In this document: positions 50,830 through 61,331 of the stretch, piece by piece | Layout: each line of letters opens with the position of its first letter | Numbering within the stretch: the stretch's first letter is position 1 | NCBI GenBank assembly: GCA_963921425.1 | Contig: OY992832.1 | Coordinates: 25,075,489-25,139,488 of the forward strand | Reading direction: 5' to 3' | Source: Dryas octopetala | Taxonomy: Eukaryota; Streptophyta; Magnoliopsida; Rosales; Rosaceae | DNA length: 64,000 bases | The notes under the pieces: model-generated | Seen by the model: only the letters and a program-made list of their open reading frames with translations | What the model was told of the DNA's origin: nothing | Databases searched by the model: none | Position numbers and translations under genes: made by a program

Positions 50830-52390
50830 CAAATTAAAGCCTTAAACCCTTATAAAATCACAACTGTGACTGCATGACGTACGGTCACAACTGTTACTGT
50901 GTGACAATCACAGCTACGTACCAAACCCCCCCCCCCCCCAAAAAAAAAAAAAAAAAAAAAAAAAGACAATTGAAGACCACTGAGCGCTTGACACTGTTCT
51001 TGAGCACTTGGAGACAAAAAAATGTAAGTTTCTTACATATTTGTGGTCTAATCCAAAATGTCTTGCTCTAAGTTAGTATCTAAACTAAAATTAGTATTTT
51101 ACAATTTTTCTGAAAAATTATTGACATTTAGTATTTAATTCTAATTTTCTATTATTTTATTACTTTAAGTGTGTGGAATTGGTGGTGGAGGAAAGATCAA
51201 AATACTAAAATGGCCTCTTTTTAGTATTCCCGACTAGATCATAACTGTGATTAATTTATGACTGTGAAACTAAAAGGATAAATCCAAAAACCAAGAAAAT
51301 CGATAAATCATCCTTGAAACCAAAAGCCCCAAGCCTAAATCATCAAAAGCCCCTTATAAATTCTGAATTTTTATGAATTTCATACAATCACAATTGTGAC
51401 TGCATGACGGTCACAACTGTTATTGTGTGGCAATCAGAGCTACATACCAAACCTTTAAAAAAAAAAAAAAAAAGATAACTGAAGACCACCGAGCGCTCCG
51501 AGAACAGTTCTGAGTGCTCGGCGACAATACTGTAAGTTTCATACATTGTTGTGCTCTAATTCAAAATGTCTTACTCTAGGTTAATTAGTATCCGCTAAAA
51601 AAAATTAGGGAGATTTAGAGTTCAATCCATTTTATGAGTCTTTCTTAGACTAACCGGTAGTGATTTAGAGTTTTCAATTAAATCCTTTTATTTTTCTTCT
51701 TTGACGGCTTTATATTAGGTTTTAACTCCAAAATTTTGCAGCCTCTACAAAGCCCACTCTACACCCTAAGAGGAGAAATACCCTTCAAATTGGGAAAAGA
51801 CTTTATTATGAATTAAAATCATTTTCTTATAAATTATTATAAATTAAAAGAATTTTCTTATAAATTTTAAAATATCCCCGGTCTTCAACTCTCCATCTAA
51901 AAACTGTTTTTATAAATAATCTAAGCCTAATTATCTCAAAAAATTATTATTTTATTGTTTTGCTGAAAAATTATTGACATTATTATTTTATTACTTTTAA
52001 GTGTGTGTAAATGGTGGTACGTGGAGGAAAGATCAAAAATACTAAAATGGCCCCTTTTTAGTATTTCCCGACTAGATCGTGACTGTACATGATTTATAAA
52101 TTTTAAAATACCCCCGGTCTCCAACTCTCCATCTAAAAACTGTTTTTATAAAAAAATTTAAGCCTAATTATTTCAAAAAATTATTATTTTACTGTTTTGC
52201 TGAAAAATTATTGGCATCATTACTTTTAAGTGTGTGTAAATGGTGGTACGTGGAGGAAAGATCAAAATACTAAAATGGCCCCTTTTTAGTATTTCCCGAC
52301 TAGATCGTGACTGTACATGATTTGTGATTGTGAAACTAAAAGGATAAATCCAAAAACCAAGAAAATCGATAAATCATCATTGAGTGTTGA
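50830..52390. repeat. Locally duplicated segment, two copies about 530 bp apart, second copy disrupted
   Basis: Copy one (about 50855-51350) and copy two (from about 51385) share CAA(C/T)TGTGACTGCATGACG, AGACCAC(T/C)GAGCGCT, TACGTACCAAACC with a homopolymer tract, and GAGGAAAGATCAAAA(T)ACTAAAATGG. Copy two is interrupted by a MITE at 51608. Its distal part is itself repeated with a period near 240 bp (51943 and 52181). Copy one carries a C14 tract followed by a long A tract (50926-50963). No gene is present. Confidence 0.75.
51608..51937 (-). mobile_element. Mutator-like MITE family copy 3
   Basis: The inverted-orientation copy of the 40004/48064 family, running from GGGAGATTT to CTAATTATCTC. 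It has a perfect 9-bp duplication AAAAAATTA (51599-51607, 51938-51946). The corresponding place in the neighbouring duplicated segment (about 51075-51110) lacks the element, confirming its ends. A piece of its terminal part (about 52090-52175) was copied by the later 240-bp duplication. Confidence 0.82.
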
Positions 52391-52399
52391 CGAAGTAAT

Positions 52400-53025
52400 A
52401 TCCCTAAATTGCAACATTTTATTGTCAAATTTATTTATGATATTAAACCATAATTTACAGCTAAAGGGTTTCAATTCGGGTTAAAAATCCACAGAGTTCC
52501 TTAATTAATATATTCATTGAGTGAATTAATTTTGGTTCAGTGATTCTTTATTTTTTTTGGTATTTAAAATTGCCGCTTTTATAAAATTTGTACAAGGCCT
52601 CCTAATGATCAGGACCAACCCTCTATCAATCAATCTATGATATTATGAATGTGTAATCATTTTTAAATAAAAAGTAACAATATTAATGCATCACCTTTAA
52701 TGTTGCAAACCAACAATAAATAAATCAATCAATCAATCAAATATTACCCCATCCCACGGTGCATTTATTATATGGATAATAGCTTATGTAGCAAGGAATC
52801 GATTTTTTAGCAGTGTCCGAAAATTGGCTGTCAATTAAGAAATTTGCTTCCATAAATAAAAGATTGATTACCACTAACTTAGGAAGTAGCCATTTTATTC
52901 CTCTGCCCATCCCCCTATATATATAATCTCAATCAGCAGTACCATGCAACCACCACACACACTGTCTTTTCTCTTCTCTTTTTCAAACTCTTTTGCCCTA
53001 GCAAGTAACAGCAGCAGCAACAACC
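52400..53025 (+). promoter_or_regulatory. Promoter of the first EAR-motif gene
   Basis: A TATA box CCCTATATATATA lies at about 52912-52924, roughly 100 bp before the ATG. The segment TTGCTTCCATAAATAAAAGA (52845-52864) and AACTTAGGAAGTAGCCATTT recur almost unchanged upstream of the second gene at 57056. The promoter was therefore duplicated along with the coding sequence. Confidence 0.65.
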
Positions 53026-53652
53026 ATGTCCAATGGTTTTCAGCCCTATCTTGATGAGCAGACTCAGAATAGAATACTGAATGAAATGAGGCGTCAGCTA
53101 CTGACGCAACCACCGCGGTCTCTTGGTTTTACTCCTCGCCCTTCTCCCCTCACTACTCACACTCCAAACCCTAATCTCGATAATGTCATTAACTCCATTA
53201 CCCGTTCTGGCGCCGCCCCCTCGCCCTCTTTCAACAGAGGGCTAGGCGTGCGCCAGGAATCCAGGATTCGCAAGCCCACCATGCCGGTGATGCCCCATAA
53301 CAATTCGGCCATCAGCCAAAACAGCAGCGGCACCCGCAGTCTTTTTGCGGGGATTGCAGCAGTGGTGCGTCTTCAGTCTCAGATTGCAATGCGTGAACAA
53401 CAACATCGTGATCAGCATGCTGCTCATCAAATCAACTTCAGCACCACGGTCCCGCCATCAACCTTCTCATCCTCACAACCAAATGCTGCAGTGGGACATG
53501 AGAATCTTGATGCGTTCGGCAATCTTGTTGTGCCATCAACAGCCAACAATGGTGTTACTATTCATGAAATTGAAGATGATGGTGATCTGGCCAAAGAAGA
53601 AGAAGAAGATGATGGTGATGATCATGGCCTTGATCTGTCCCTCAGGCTCTGA
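53026..53652 (+). CDS. Uncharacterised single-exon protein with C-terminal EAR motif, paralog 1
   Basis: 208 residues, ATG in the context ACCATGTCC downstream of a TATA box and CT-rich leader. The N terminus (QPYLDEQTQNRILNEMRRQL) looks helical. It is followed by a Pro/Thr-rich block (LGFTPRPSPLTT.TPNPN), a conserved GLGVRQESRI(R/H)KP, a variable Asn/Ser/Gln region, then NLVVP and VTIHEIEDD. An acidic run leads to the last residues HGLDLSLRL. LDLSLRL is a perfect LxLxL EAR motif of the kind that recruits TOPLESS co-repressors, so a nuclear adaptor or repressor role is inferred. No DNA-binding domain is seen. I do not recognise the family. It shares all conserved blocks with the copy at 57056. 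Confidence 0.8.
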   Translation: MSNGFQPYLDEQTQNRILNEMRRQLLTQPPRSLGFTPRPSPLTTHTPNPNLDNVINSITRSGAAPSPSFNRGLGVRQESRIRKPTMPVMPHNNSAISQNSSGTRSLFAGIAAVVRLQSQIAMREQQHRDQHAAHQINFSTTVPPSTFSSSQPNAAVGHENLDAFGNLVVPSTANNGVTIHEIEDDGDLAKEEEEDDGDDHGLDLSLRL

Positions 53653-54555
53653 TCCCTTTTTAATTTTATGACTTCATTTTATATGTATATCTCTAATCTC
53701 TAGTCTCTAGGTTGATTACTTCTATCTCCATATGCATGCATTTTCATTTACTTTTTTTTTTTTTTCTTTTTCTTTCTGGCAGTACGTACCTCGCGTTATG
53801 TCTAGCCTCTTCTAGGGTTTAATTTGGTTTTCTATTCCAATAAGACTTTATTTATTATTATTTTTCGTTATGTTTGGTAGAATATATATTAAATAAAAGT
53901 TGAAGGCATGTTTGTGTCATACAGTCTAATTAATTCTTTGCGGACCGACTTTAAAACATTCACTATTCGGCAATTTTTCTATTTACCAGTAACCAAAAAA
54001 AAAAAAAAAATCTATGCAAACTAACTGCACCAATGCCGTCACTAAACTAAATTAACGAATAATTATTAAGAAAAAAATATTAATTTCAATTTGTTTAACC
54101 AATTAAATTAGCCAAAGGAAACTTCTGTCAATTTGGTTCCACTTCTGTGAAGTTTACACTCAACGATACTTTGTCAGAATGATTGACGCGAAGATGTTAG
54201 CTAGCCAGGATTTTATTTTATACAATTTGAGCACTATATGAACACTATAAGTAAAGGCTCGTACGTCCTTCCCTTTTTGTTTTATTGTTTGGGCCTATCT
54301 ATTTTTTTAATTTGTAGGGGAGTTATAAAAATAACTCCACTGTCTACTTTTTAAACTCCATAATTTTTTTTTTCGAAAACATTTTTTATTTTATCCCCAA
54401 ATGGTAAAATATAAAGAAAACCCAGATTAATTCAACCCCACCGGAGCCCCACTCACCCTCCCCTCCTACCCACTTACCCCGCCTTGCCCCACCGGCCACC
54501 GGCCCCTCCTCTCCCTCTCTCCCTCTCTCCCTCTCTCTCTCTTTTTATCTCTCTA

Positions 54556-54609
<54 letters not shown>

Positions 54610-54629
54610 TCGCCGATGACAGTCTTTTA
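53653..54629. other. 3' flank, CT-rich microsatellite and spacer
   Basis: 3' flank of paralog 1 resembling that of paralog 2 (GTACGTACCTCG then TTATGTCTAGCCTC versus GTACGTACCTCGTGTTATGT). A compound CT/(TATC) microsatellite occupies about 54510-54605. Spacer sequence otherwise. Confidence 0.5.
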
Positions 54630-54953
54630 GGGCCCGTTTGGTATCCAACTCAATTTTTTTTTTTCAAAAATTAAGATTTTTTATTTTTAATGTGAGTTTT
54701 CAAGATCAATTTTTTAAATTTGAAAATGTATTTGGTATGAAATTTGAAAACAATTTTTTAATTTAAAAAATGATAACAGCTAAGAAAAAAGGAAGTGTGA
54801 TATTTTATCATTTTAAAAAAGAAGCATGTTTTTGAATTTTTTTCTAAAAATTGTTTTTGAAAATGATCTACCAAACACGTTTTCTTGAGTAAAACTTGTT
54901 TTTTCGTTTTTGAAAACAAAATATAATTTTTGAATAGAATACCAAACAGGCCC
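54630..54953. mobile_element. Harbinger/Tourist-like MITE
   Basis: A 324-bp element with ends GGGCCCGTTTGGTATCCAAC and inverted GGGCCTGTTTGGTATTCTAT. It is flanked by TTA (54627-54629, 54954-54956). The interior is AT-rich with self-complementary TTTTTGAAAAC / GTTTTCAAAA words. The TTA target and GG..C.TTTGGTA terminus fit PIF/Harbinger MITEs. Confidence 0.8.
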
Positions 54954-54964
54954 TTATTTTTTTA

Positions 54965-55345
54965 TTTCTCTTGTAGGTTAGCTTGTCAGTCTCTCAAACA
55001 TATCTTTTTACAATATGAGGAGGCTTCTGGTCAAAGGGTAAATTTGGATAAGCCGGAAATGTCATTTTCTCCGTGTACGCCCTCTAATATTTAGGATGAA
55101 ATTAGTGCTTTCATGCAGGATCTTGGCCGTACTGACGGGCATGTCATGGAGGATTTTAAGGGGGTCTGTCCGGGCTTTGTTATATATCCCTAGATCGGTG
55201 CTCTAAATCGGTTGCACATTCTTTGGCCAAGTTTGCTTTAAATTCTAGTACTGTTTCGTAATGACATGATTTTACTCCAGCTTAGTTGGAGTCTTGTCTC
55301 AAAGCTGATCTACTGTAACCCATTAATTTGCTTCAATAATATGAT
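54965..55345 (+). pseudogene. 5'-truncated, internally deleted LINE fragment
   Basis: Begins within the reverse transcriptase C-terminal half (LKHIFLQYEEASGQRVNLDK then PEMSFSP). After a frame break it jumps to the end of an RNase H domain (SVAHSLAKFALNSST). The 3' end (TTAATTTGCTTCAATAATAT then GATG plus a T run) matches plant L1 3' ends. Stops are frequent. It lies in the spacer between the two EAR-motif genes. Confidence 0.65.
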
Positions 55346-56005
55346 GTTTTTTTTTATTGTTAATATAATATGATGCTTTTGGTTACAAAATAAAAACATG
55401 CAATTTTTCTTTTATTGCAAGGAGACTGAGAAAAGAAGGGATCGAATTTGAACTATGGTTTTGGGCTATAATTCTCCACGACCAAAGTACAATTTGCTAG
55501 CTATGTTTGAAGTCTCATTATATTTTTAATAAATTAATTACTTTCACGGAAAAAATGTAAGGTTCTTAATTGGAAATACACCTAAAAAAAGTTAAGCTAA
55601 AAGATAATATTCTATTCGCGTGTGAGCATAAAAAAAGATGTCGAGCGCTCAATAGTGTATCTATATCTACATTTGGAGTTGTATATATTTGAAGATTTTA
55701 GAGCATTTTGAGTTACTTTTTGAGTTGCTAATGTATGTTTTAGGTTGCAGATGCTACATATATATGTAATTTTTAGGTTGCTGATGCAGCTAGCCTGCAT
55801 CTGCAACTGCGAAGCACTCAGCAAGAAGTGTCGAACGCTTAATAGAAATTGTTGAGTAATTGATAGGAATTTCCAAGTGCTTAGAGCTAATTTGTCCTGC
55901 GAGTTAAGTTTTAGGCTGAAGTGGTTGGGTTAAGTTTCGTTCTCATTTGTGGCCAAAAAAAAAAAAAGTTTCGTTCTCATTTTGTCCTGCCAGGTAAAAA
56001 ACTCT
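55346..56005. other. Spacer between EAR-motif genes
   Basis: Includes a GTCGAGCGCTC motif (about 55638) and a first, short relative (about 55460-55525, TTTTGGGCTATAATTCTC) of the repeat described next. Confidence 0.4.
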
Positions 56006-56009
56006 TACA

Positions 56010-56735
56010 TTTTCTTTGTCACCAACCGATACCAATTAAATTTCACTTCCTTTTTAATTACTATATCTCTATTTATAAGATATTTTTTTAATATCAATTG
56101 AATCAAAGTATAATTATTATTTTTTAAATTAGGGGAAGGGGGAATCAAAGTAAAGATTTGACCAGCGTTTGAAAAAGGGAAGCTAGCTGGTCATACCAAT
56201 AATAATCCAAATATATAGGTAATAATAGTATTTTCATAATTAAGTTAGACCTCAACATATCACCTCTAATATTGCAAAGCAAAAAAAAAAATTATTACTT
56301 TTATTACCTAATACCAAAACTATTGTGAGTGACCTATACTTTTCATCTACAATAGCTTTTGATAATTAAGCTTTTGGGCTATAATTCTCTATGACCAAAT
56401 TAAGTACAATATTTCTAGCAATATGTTTGGAGTCCCATTACATTTCCTTTGTCACCAAGCAATACCAATTAAATTTCACTTCATTTTTAATTACTAAAAT
56501 CTCCATTTATAAGATTTTCTACTTTTAATACCAATTGAATCAAAGTATAGATTTTTCATTTTAATCGAGGGAATATATAACTTGGGTGTAGAGTAGGGGT
56601 AATCAAAATAAAGATTTGAACAGCGTATGAAAAAGGGAACATAGTCCTACTAATAATAATCCAAACATATACTTAATAATAGTATTTTTCATAACTAATT
56701 TAGACCTTAATATATCACCTATAATATTGCAAACC
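56010..56735. repeat. Tandem duplication of ~435 bp upstream of the second EAR-motif gene
   Basis: Segments from about 56018 and about 56453 both carry TCACCAA(C/G)C.ATACCAATT then AAATTTCACTTC, ACCAATTGAATCAAAGTATA-type sequence, GATTTGA(C/A)CAGCGT(T/A)TGA and AATAATAATCCAAA.ATATA. Both end near TATCACCT.TAATATTGCAAA. The duplicated block is adjacent to the promoter of the gene at 57056. Confidence 0.75.
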
Positions 56736-57055
56736 AAGAAAAAGAAAGTATTACCTATAATGTGTATTTATTATATGGGTAATACCTTACGTACCAAGTA
56801 AAAGATTTTTTAGTAGTGTGTCTGTAAATTGGCTGTCAAAGGATATTAATTTGCTTCCATAAATAAAAGATTGATCGCCACAAACTTAGGAAGCAGTCAT
56901 TTTTTCCTCTGCCCACCCGCCTATATATATACACGCTATGCATGCGTCTCTTCCTTACAAACATATCAATCAGCCACACAAACACTTGTCTTTCCTCTTT
57001 TCTCTTCTCTTTTTCAATCTTTTTTGCCCTAGCATTCTAGCAAGTAGCAGCAGCC
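56736..57055 (+). promoter_or_regulatory. Promoter of the second EAR-motif gene
   Basis: TATA box CGCCTATATATATACAC at about 56919-56935. It shares TTGCTTCCATAAATAAAAGA and ACTTAGGAAGCAGTCATTTT with the first promoter. A CT-rich leader with TTTTTGCCCTAGCA precedes the ATG. Confidence 0.65.
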
Positions 57056-57664
57056 ATGTCCAATAATGGTTTTCAACAATACCTTGATGAGCAGACTCGA
57101 ACTAGAATGCTGTTTGAACTGAGGCGCCAAATACTTCAAGCACCACCGCCGCCTCTCGGTTTCACTCCTCGCCCTTCTCCTCTCACTACTCTCACTCCAA
57201 ACCCTAATCATCATTTCCTCCATTCCGCTATGCCACGCCTGGCTGCTCCGCCTTTCAACGGTGGGCTGGGCGTGCGTCAAGAGTCCAGGATTCATAAACC
57301 CGGGCCGATGATGCGCCCTAACAATCCTAGTTCATCCCACTTCATGGCTCAGAGACAAAACCGCGGCGGCCATGCCCATGCCTTTGCTGCGGCATTGGCA
57401 GTGGCACGCCGTCAGTCTCGGTTTGCGATGCATCAACAACAACAACAACAACAACAGCGTGAGCATGCTGTTCATGAAGTCAACTTCAACTTCAACCTGC
57501 TGGCATCAGCCTCATCATCACAACCAAATGCAATGGGATTTGTTGGGAAGCTTGATGCGCACGGCAATCTTGTTGTGCCACCAAAACCCACCACTTCTGT
57601 TACCATTCATGAAATTGAAGATGATGATGATGATCATGGCCTTGATTTGTCCCTCAGGCTCTGA
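57056..57664 (+). CDS. Uncharacterised single-exon protein with C-terminal EAR motif, paralog 2
   Basis: 202 residues, tandem paralog of the protein at 53026 (start codons 4.03 kb apart, same strand). Shared blocks in order: MSN.GFQ.YLDEQT, LGFTPRPSPLTT.TPNPN, GLGVRQESRI.KP, SSSQPNA, LDA.GNLVVP, VTIHEIEDD and DDHGLDLSLRL. Differences: a poly-Gln run from CAA repeats (about 57434-57457), a basic Arg/His/Ala-rich middle (GGHAHAFAAALAVARRQSR), and a shorter acidic run. The perfect LDLSLRL EAR motif again ends the protein, so a TOPLESS-recruiting repressor role is inferred, not shown. Both copies are intact, which argues that both are expressed and retained. Confidence 0.8.
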   Translation: MSNNGFQQYLDEQTRTRMLFELRRQILQAPPPPLGFTPRPSPLTTLTPNPNHHFLHSAMPRLAAPPFNGGLGVRQESRIHKPGPMMRPNNPSSSHFMAQRQNRGGHAHAFAAALAVARRQSRFAMHQQQQQQQQREHAVHEVNFNFNLLASASSSQPNAMGFVGKLDAHGNLVVPPKPTTSVTIHEIEDDDDDHGLDLSLRL

Positions 57665-58344
57665 TTAATTTCGTTTTTCATATGTCTTTTAATTTCCTAT
57701 TTCTTTCGCTGTCAGTACGTACGTACCTCGTGTTATGTTTAGCCTCGATCTTCTAGGCTTTAATTTAGTTTTCTGATCTTTTATTATGTTTATTCGAATG
57801 CTATATTGAATAAATTTAGACTTTATTTATTATCTGTTTATTACATTTTATACTTTATTAATTATTATGCATGTTTTTGTACATTAAATAATAGTTGAGG
57901 GTATGTTTAAATGTGTTATATATACAGTCCTTTTACCTTTTTTGTTTCGAAATATTTTGTGGACCACCTTCGAAACATACACTATTTCTACAATTTTTTT
58001 TTTTTTTTGGACAGAACTATATATTCTGCAACTTTTTTATTTATTACCAGAAACAAAAGAAAAACACAACGGAAGTGCAACAATGCTTAATGCTGTTATT
58101 AAACTAAAATAACTAAAATTATTAAGAAGAAATCATTAATTTCAATTTGTTTAATCAATTTTTAGCCAAAGGAAATTCCTGTAAATTTACCAATTAACAT
58201 GATTGGCACGAAGATATATCTTAGGTAGCTAGGATTTTATTTTATATGAGCACCCGCATCTCATCGCCTATATGACTATATGAGAGACATTCTCTACAGG
58301 ACACATTATGCATGTTGCAATTGTAAATTAAACAAATTAAAGAG
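57665..58344. other. 3' flank of paralog 2
   Basis: Similar to the 3' flank of paralog 1 up to about 58230 (TAATTTCAATTTGTTTAA(T/C)CAATT, AGCCAAAGGAAA). The duplicated unit therefore extends well past the stop codon. No other feature. Confidence 0.5.
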
Positions 58345-58760
58345 AGTGATGCCCCAGCCTGTCTGCCAGGTATGAACAAAAGCTTAGAAAAGGCAGTAGG
58401 TGATATAGAGACGAGGAGTGAAAGGGATACAAACCATTGCAGGTTTTCTTAGAGCTTCCTCCCCGAAGCTCGATCCTTAACCATAAATCCATATTAGCAC
58501 CAAAAATCGGCGAGCAATATATCATTGTCTTTAACAAATTTCTGGACAGAAATTAAAGGAGATTATGATTCATATTTCATAGTATGCACATGCAGAATGG
58601 CCATCTCCAACATATATATCTGAGCCACCATATGGTGAGTAGGTGGACATGGTAGAGAGATCATTTGTAATATGAGAGCTTTCTCCAGTTTTAGTTAGCC
58701 ATGTACTGATTGGAGGAGCACGTGGTGCAACATACACAGCACTGAGTACATCCAAGTAAT
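58345..58760 (-). pseudogene. Copia gag-pol fragment (protease/pre-integrase region)
   Basis: The minus-strand frame from 58755 reads STWLTKTGESSHITNDLS, like the W..DTGA..H(V/I)T.DL protease motif of Copia elements. It is followed by YSPYGGSDIYVGDGH. Further along, in another frame, LRGGSKKTCNGLYPF and YLADRLGHHSL resemble the pre-integrase GLYP...WH.RLGHPS. Stops and shifts show decay. Confidence 0.65.
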
Positions 58761-59169
58761 TAACAGGTGAAATATTTTTATATATATAGTTTTTTTTTTT
58801 TTTGTTTATTATGGGGAAGAGGGATCCGACTTTTATTTAAATAATATATATATATATATATACAATTTTTTCTATAAGACGGATGCATTCGTCTATTTTT
58901 TTGCGGATAAATATCGTCGAGCGCTCGGCAAAGGTGCTGAGCACTCGACAACTTTTTTTTTTTTTGAAACAGCTGAGCGCTGGCTGCAGCGCTCACCACT
59001 ACTTCCACTGCCCCATTTTTGATCGAGGTACTTCCCTACGGTTCACCTCATTCCCTCTTAGGGTAATTAAAATCTAACATAAATCTGACAAACTAGTGTC
59101 GAGCACTCGAGGAAAAAGAAAAATGTACTACCGAGCGCTCGGCACCGGGTATTCGTAAAAAAAAAAAAA
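58761..59169. repeat. Spacer rich in GAGCGCTCGG palindromes
   Basis: Contains a T-run, an (AT)n tract (58847-58862) and several related words: TCGAGCGCTCGGCA (58918), GAGCACTCGAC, AGCTGAGCGCTGG (58970), CGAGCACTCGAGG (59100) and ACCGAGCGCTCGGCACCGG (59131). They alternate with poly-T or poly-A runs. No gene. Confidence 0.5.
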
Positions 59170-59483
59170 AAAAAGTGTGGACGTCCTGCAAAGAGAATTA
59201 CTATATATATATATACATATATAGTTGATGTGCAAATTTTGTCACGCAGCCAACTTAGCCTCTGACCTCTACGTCAAGGCCTATATTGATTATCACATCA
59301 CTCTCCTTCTACCATGCACATTAAGACAAAGAATACTAAGCGTAAGGGGGGCACTGGTGTGGTACCGGCCGAGGACCCTTCGATGCTCAAATCAATAATC
59401 ATCTTCAGAGTAATTTAGAGAGTTAGGGTTGCATACCTACCTAAGGGATAACGTGCCATATTTATAGTGATTATGGCCGAAGG
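59170..59483. mobile_element. Part of a decayed LTR, left of a nested solo LTR
   Basis: GGTACCGGCCGAGGACCCTT then CGATGCTCAAATCA, followed by AGAGAGTTAGGG and a TATTTATAG element, resembles regulatory parts of plant LTRs. Sequence right of the nested element (61332 to about 62095) may be its continuation. Ends undefined. Confidence 0.4.
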
Positions 59484-61331
59484 TGTGACGCCTCAAACCC
59501 CCGGGCTGGAAGATTTAGATACGTTACAGCGCAACACTAACCATTCAACCCTAGATTAAACTACCAAGCTCAGCATCGCATCTAAAACTAAACAATCAAT
59601 GTAAGGCTGAGTTTAAAAAAATAAAACAAAAAAACAAAATACCGGGTTGGATCAGAATGCAAATTACACAGCGGAATAAATAAATCAAATACTTTGACTA
59701 AAAACCAACCCCCAAGATTACATAAATAAATAGTAATCTTGTACAACTGTTTCGAATATTAATTAGCTGAAGTAAATACAAAACTATTTACAAATAAAGA
59801 GAAAAACCACTTCTGAATTACCAATTGCCACATTTCCTCCACGCTGCTTCCTCAGTCTTATTTAACCAACCACTGCACCGTTGAATGGTGCACCGGGTTA
59901 AAGAACAAACTCGGTAAGCTTTCGTAAGCTCGTATGGGTGAAACGACTCACACCCACAACCACAAACAGACTGTGACTACAAGTCACTCACAAACACACA
60001 TCTCCAAGTGTTCCTGTACCAAACGTGGTACCAAAACTTACCACCAACTCAGCTAGGTAAAAACTAAGCTGAAAACAAACATCTCCAATAATCACGCTTA
60101 CTAAATCGTTCATGTACTTAACAAAACACTAACCACCAAATCAACACAATGGCCGATCCAAATTGGCCAATCACCAACATCAACAATCTCACGACCGATC
60201 CAACGTAAAAATGAATTAATAGAGAGAGTGACCATCTCTGATTGTAAACCTGGCCACTTGTTACACATGCTTCATGCCCATTTGTACGATCTGGCAACAA
60301 CCACGCTCAAAGGCCCATAGTAATGTCTGAGCTACCTGCCACATTATACAATCACACTGGTATCTCAACCTACCCAATTCACTTGTTACTCTCAAGTCGT
60401 GTCAAACCACAATATCTTGACCAACAGGTACATTAATCTCAAATCCGGTTAACTTGGTCATCACAGATATCCTTAAATCACAATTAGCCTATCTGGCCCA
60501 ACAATCTATCCTCGAATCATAGGATAATCCAATAACATCAATAAATCCATCTGGCAAATTAAATGCCTAATCACAACTATTAACCTCAATAGTTCATAAA
60601 ATATAAACCAATTAATCATATAGGTTCAAAATCATCCTCGAATCACAAACAGGATTCCAATCCTAGAATTATACCAAATTCTAGCACACAAGCAATTAAC
60701 TGAAAATAATACAGTTAAATACCACAAAACAAATAAGACCAAGACAAGGTATCACCCACAAAATAAATACACAAAGTTCACCCACATGTATTCCGTGCAT
60801 CCTAAACCACCACGAGTACTTCACCACCTCACCACCTCCGCGGGCGAAGGGAAACCAAAACTAAAACTACTCTCAAAGAAGAGAGAGAACAGAGAGAAAG
60901 TGAGAGAGAGCTGTGGAAGAATAAAACAAAAGAGAGAAAACTGAGCTATTTATAGCAATACCGTCGAGCCCTCGCCGGCCTGCCGAGGGCTCGGCAAGGT
61001 ACGCCGATCGCTCGGTGGCTTCACCAAGCCCTCGATGGTGCTTTCCACAAAGTTCCACCGAGTTCTCCTTTCTTGGCGTGGCTTCTTCCCTTGCCACCAG
61101 ATGTTGCCACTTGTCACCATCCTAGCCATTAGATCGAAATAGATCAATGGCCAAGATCTTCTCACTCAAAAAACTTCGAAAATTAACCACAAATACTTCG
61201 GGACTCAGAAAAATACCCAGAAAAATACTACGTACTCGTAAAAATGAATACCAATTTCCTATTGGCTCACAACCAACCTTTGATCTCCAAATCTTTGAAA
61301 ATCAAACACCAAAATTTTCCAAGGCCTCATA
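59484..61331. mobile_element. Second copy of the TGTGACGCC solo-LTR family
   Basis: About 1.85 kb, collinear with 14323-16150: starts TGTGACGCCTCAAACCCCC. It shares GAAACGACTCA, AATGGCCGATCCAAATTGGC then CAATCACCAAC, TTTATAGCAATACC and AATACTACGTACTCGTAAAA. It ends near AAGGCCTCATA instead of GGCCTCACA. No matching 5-bp duplication was found, so it is older or has a rearranged edge. Indels distinguish the two copies (for example around 60480-60600). Confidence 0.82.

Noticed and set aside
53242-53671. Overlapping frames on both strands of the EAR-motif gene
   Set aside because: Different frames of the same DNA; only the 53026 frame is conserved with the paralog at 57056.
54965-55345. Possible independent gene between the EAR paralogs
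   Set aside because: The residues match decayed LINE reverse transcriptase and RNase H pieces with stops.
59484-61331. 5-bp target duplication for the second solo LTR
   Set aside because: GAAGG on the left and TAGAG or GAGAG on the right do not match; not claimed.
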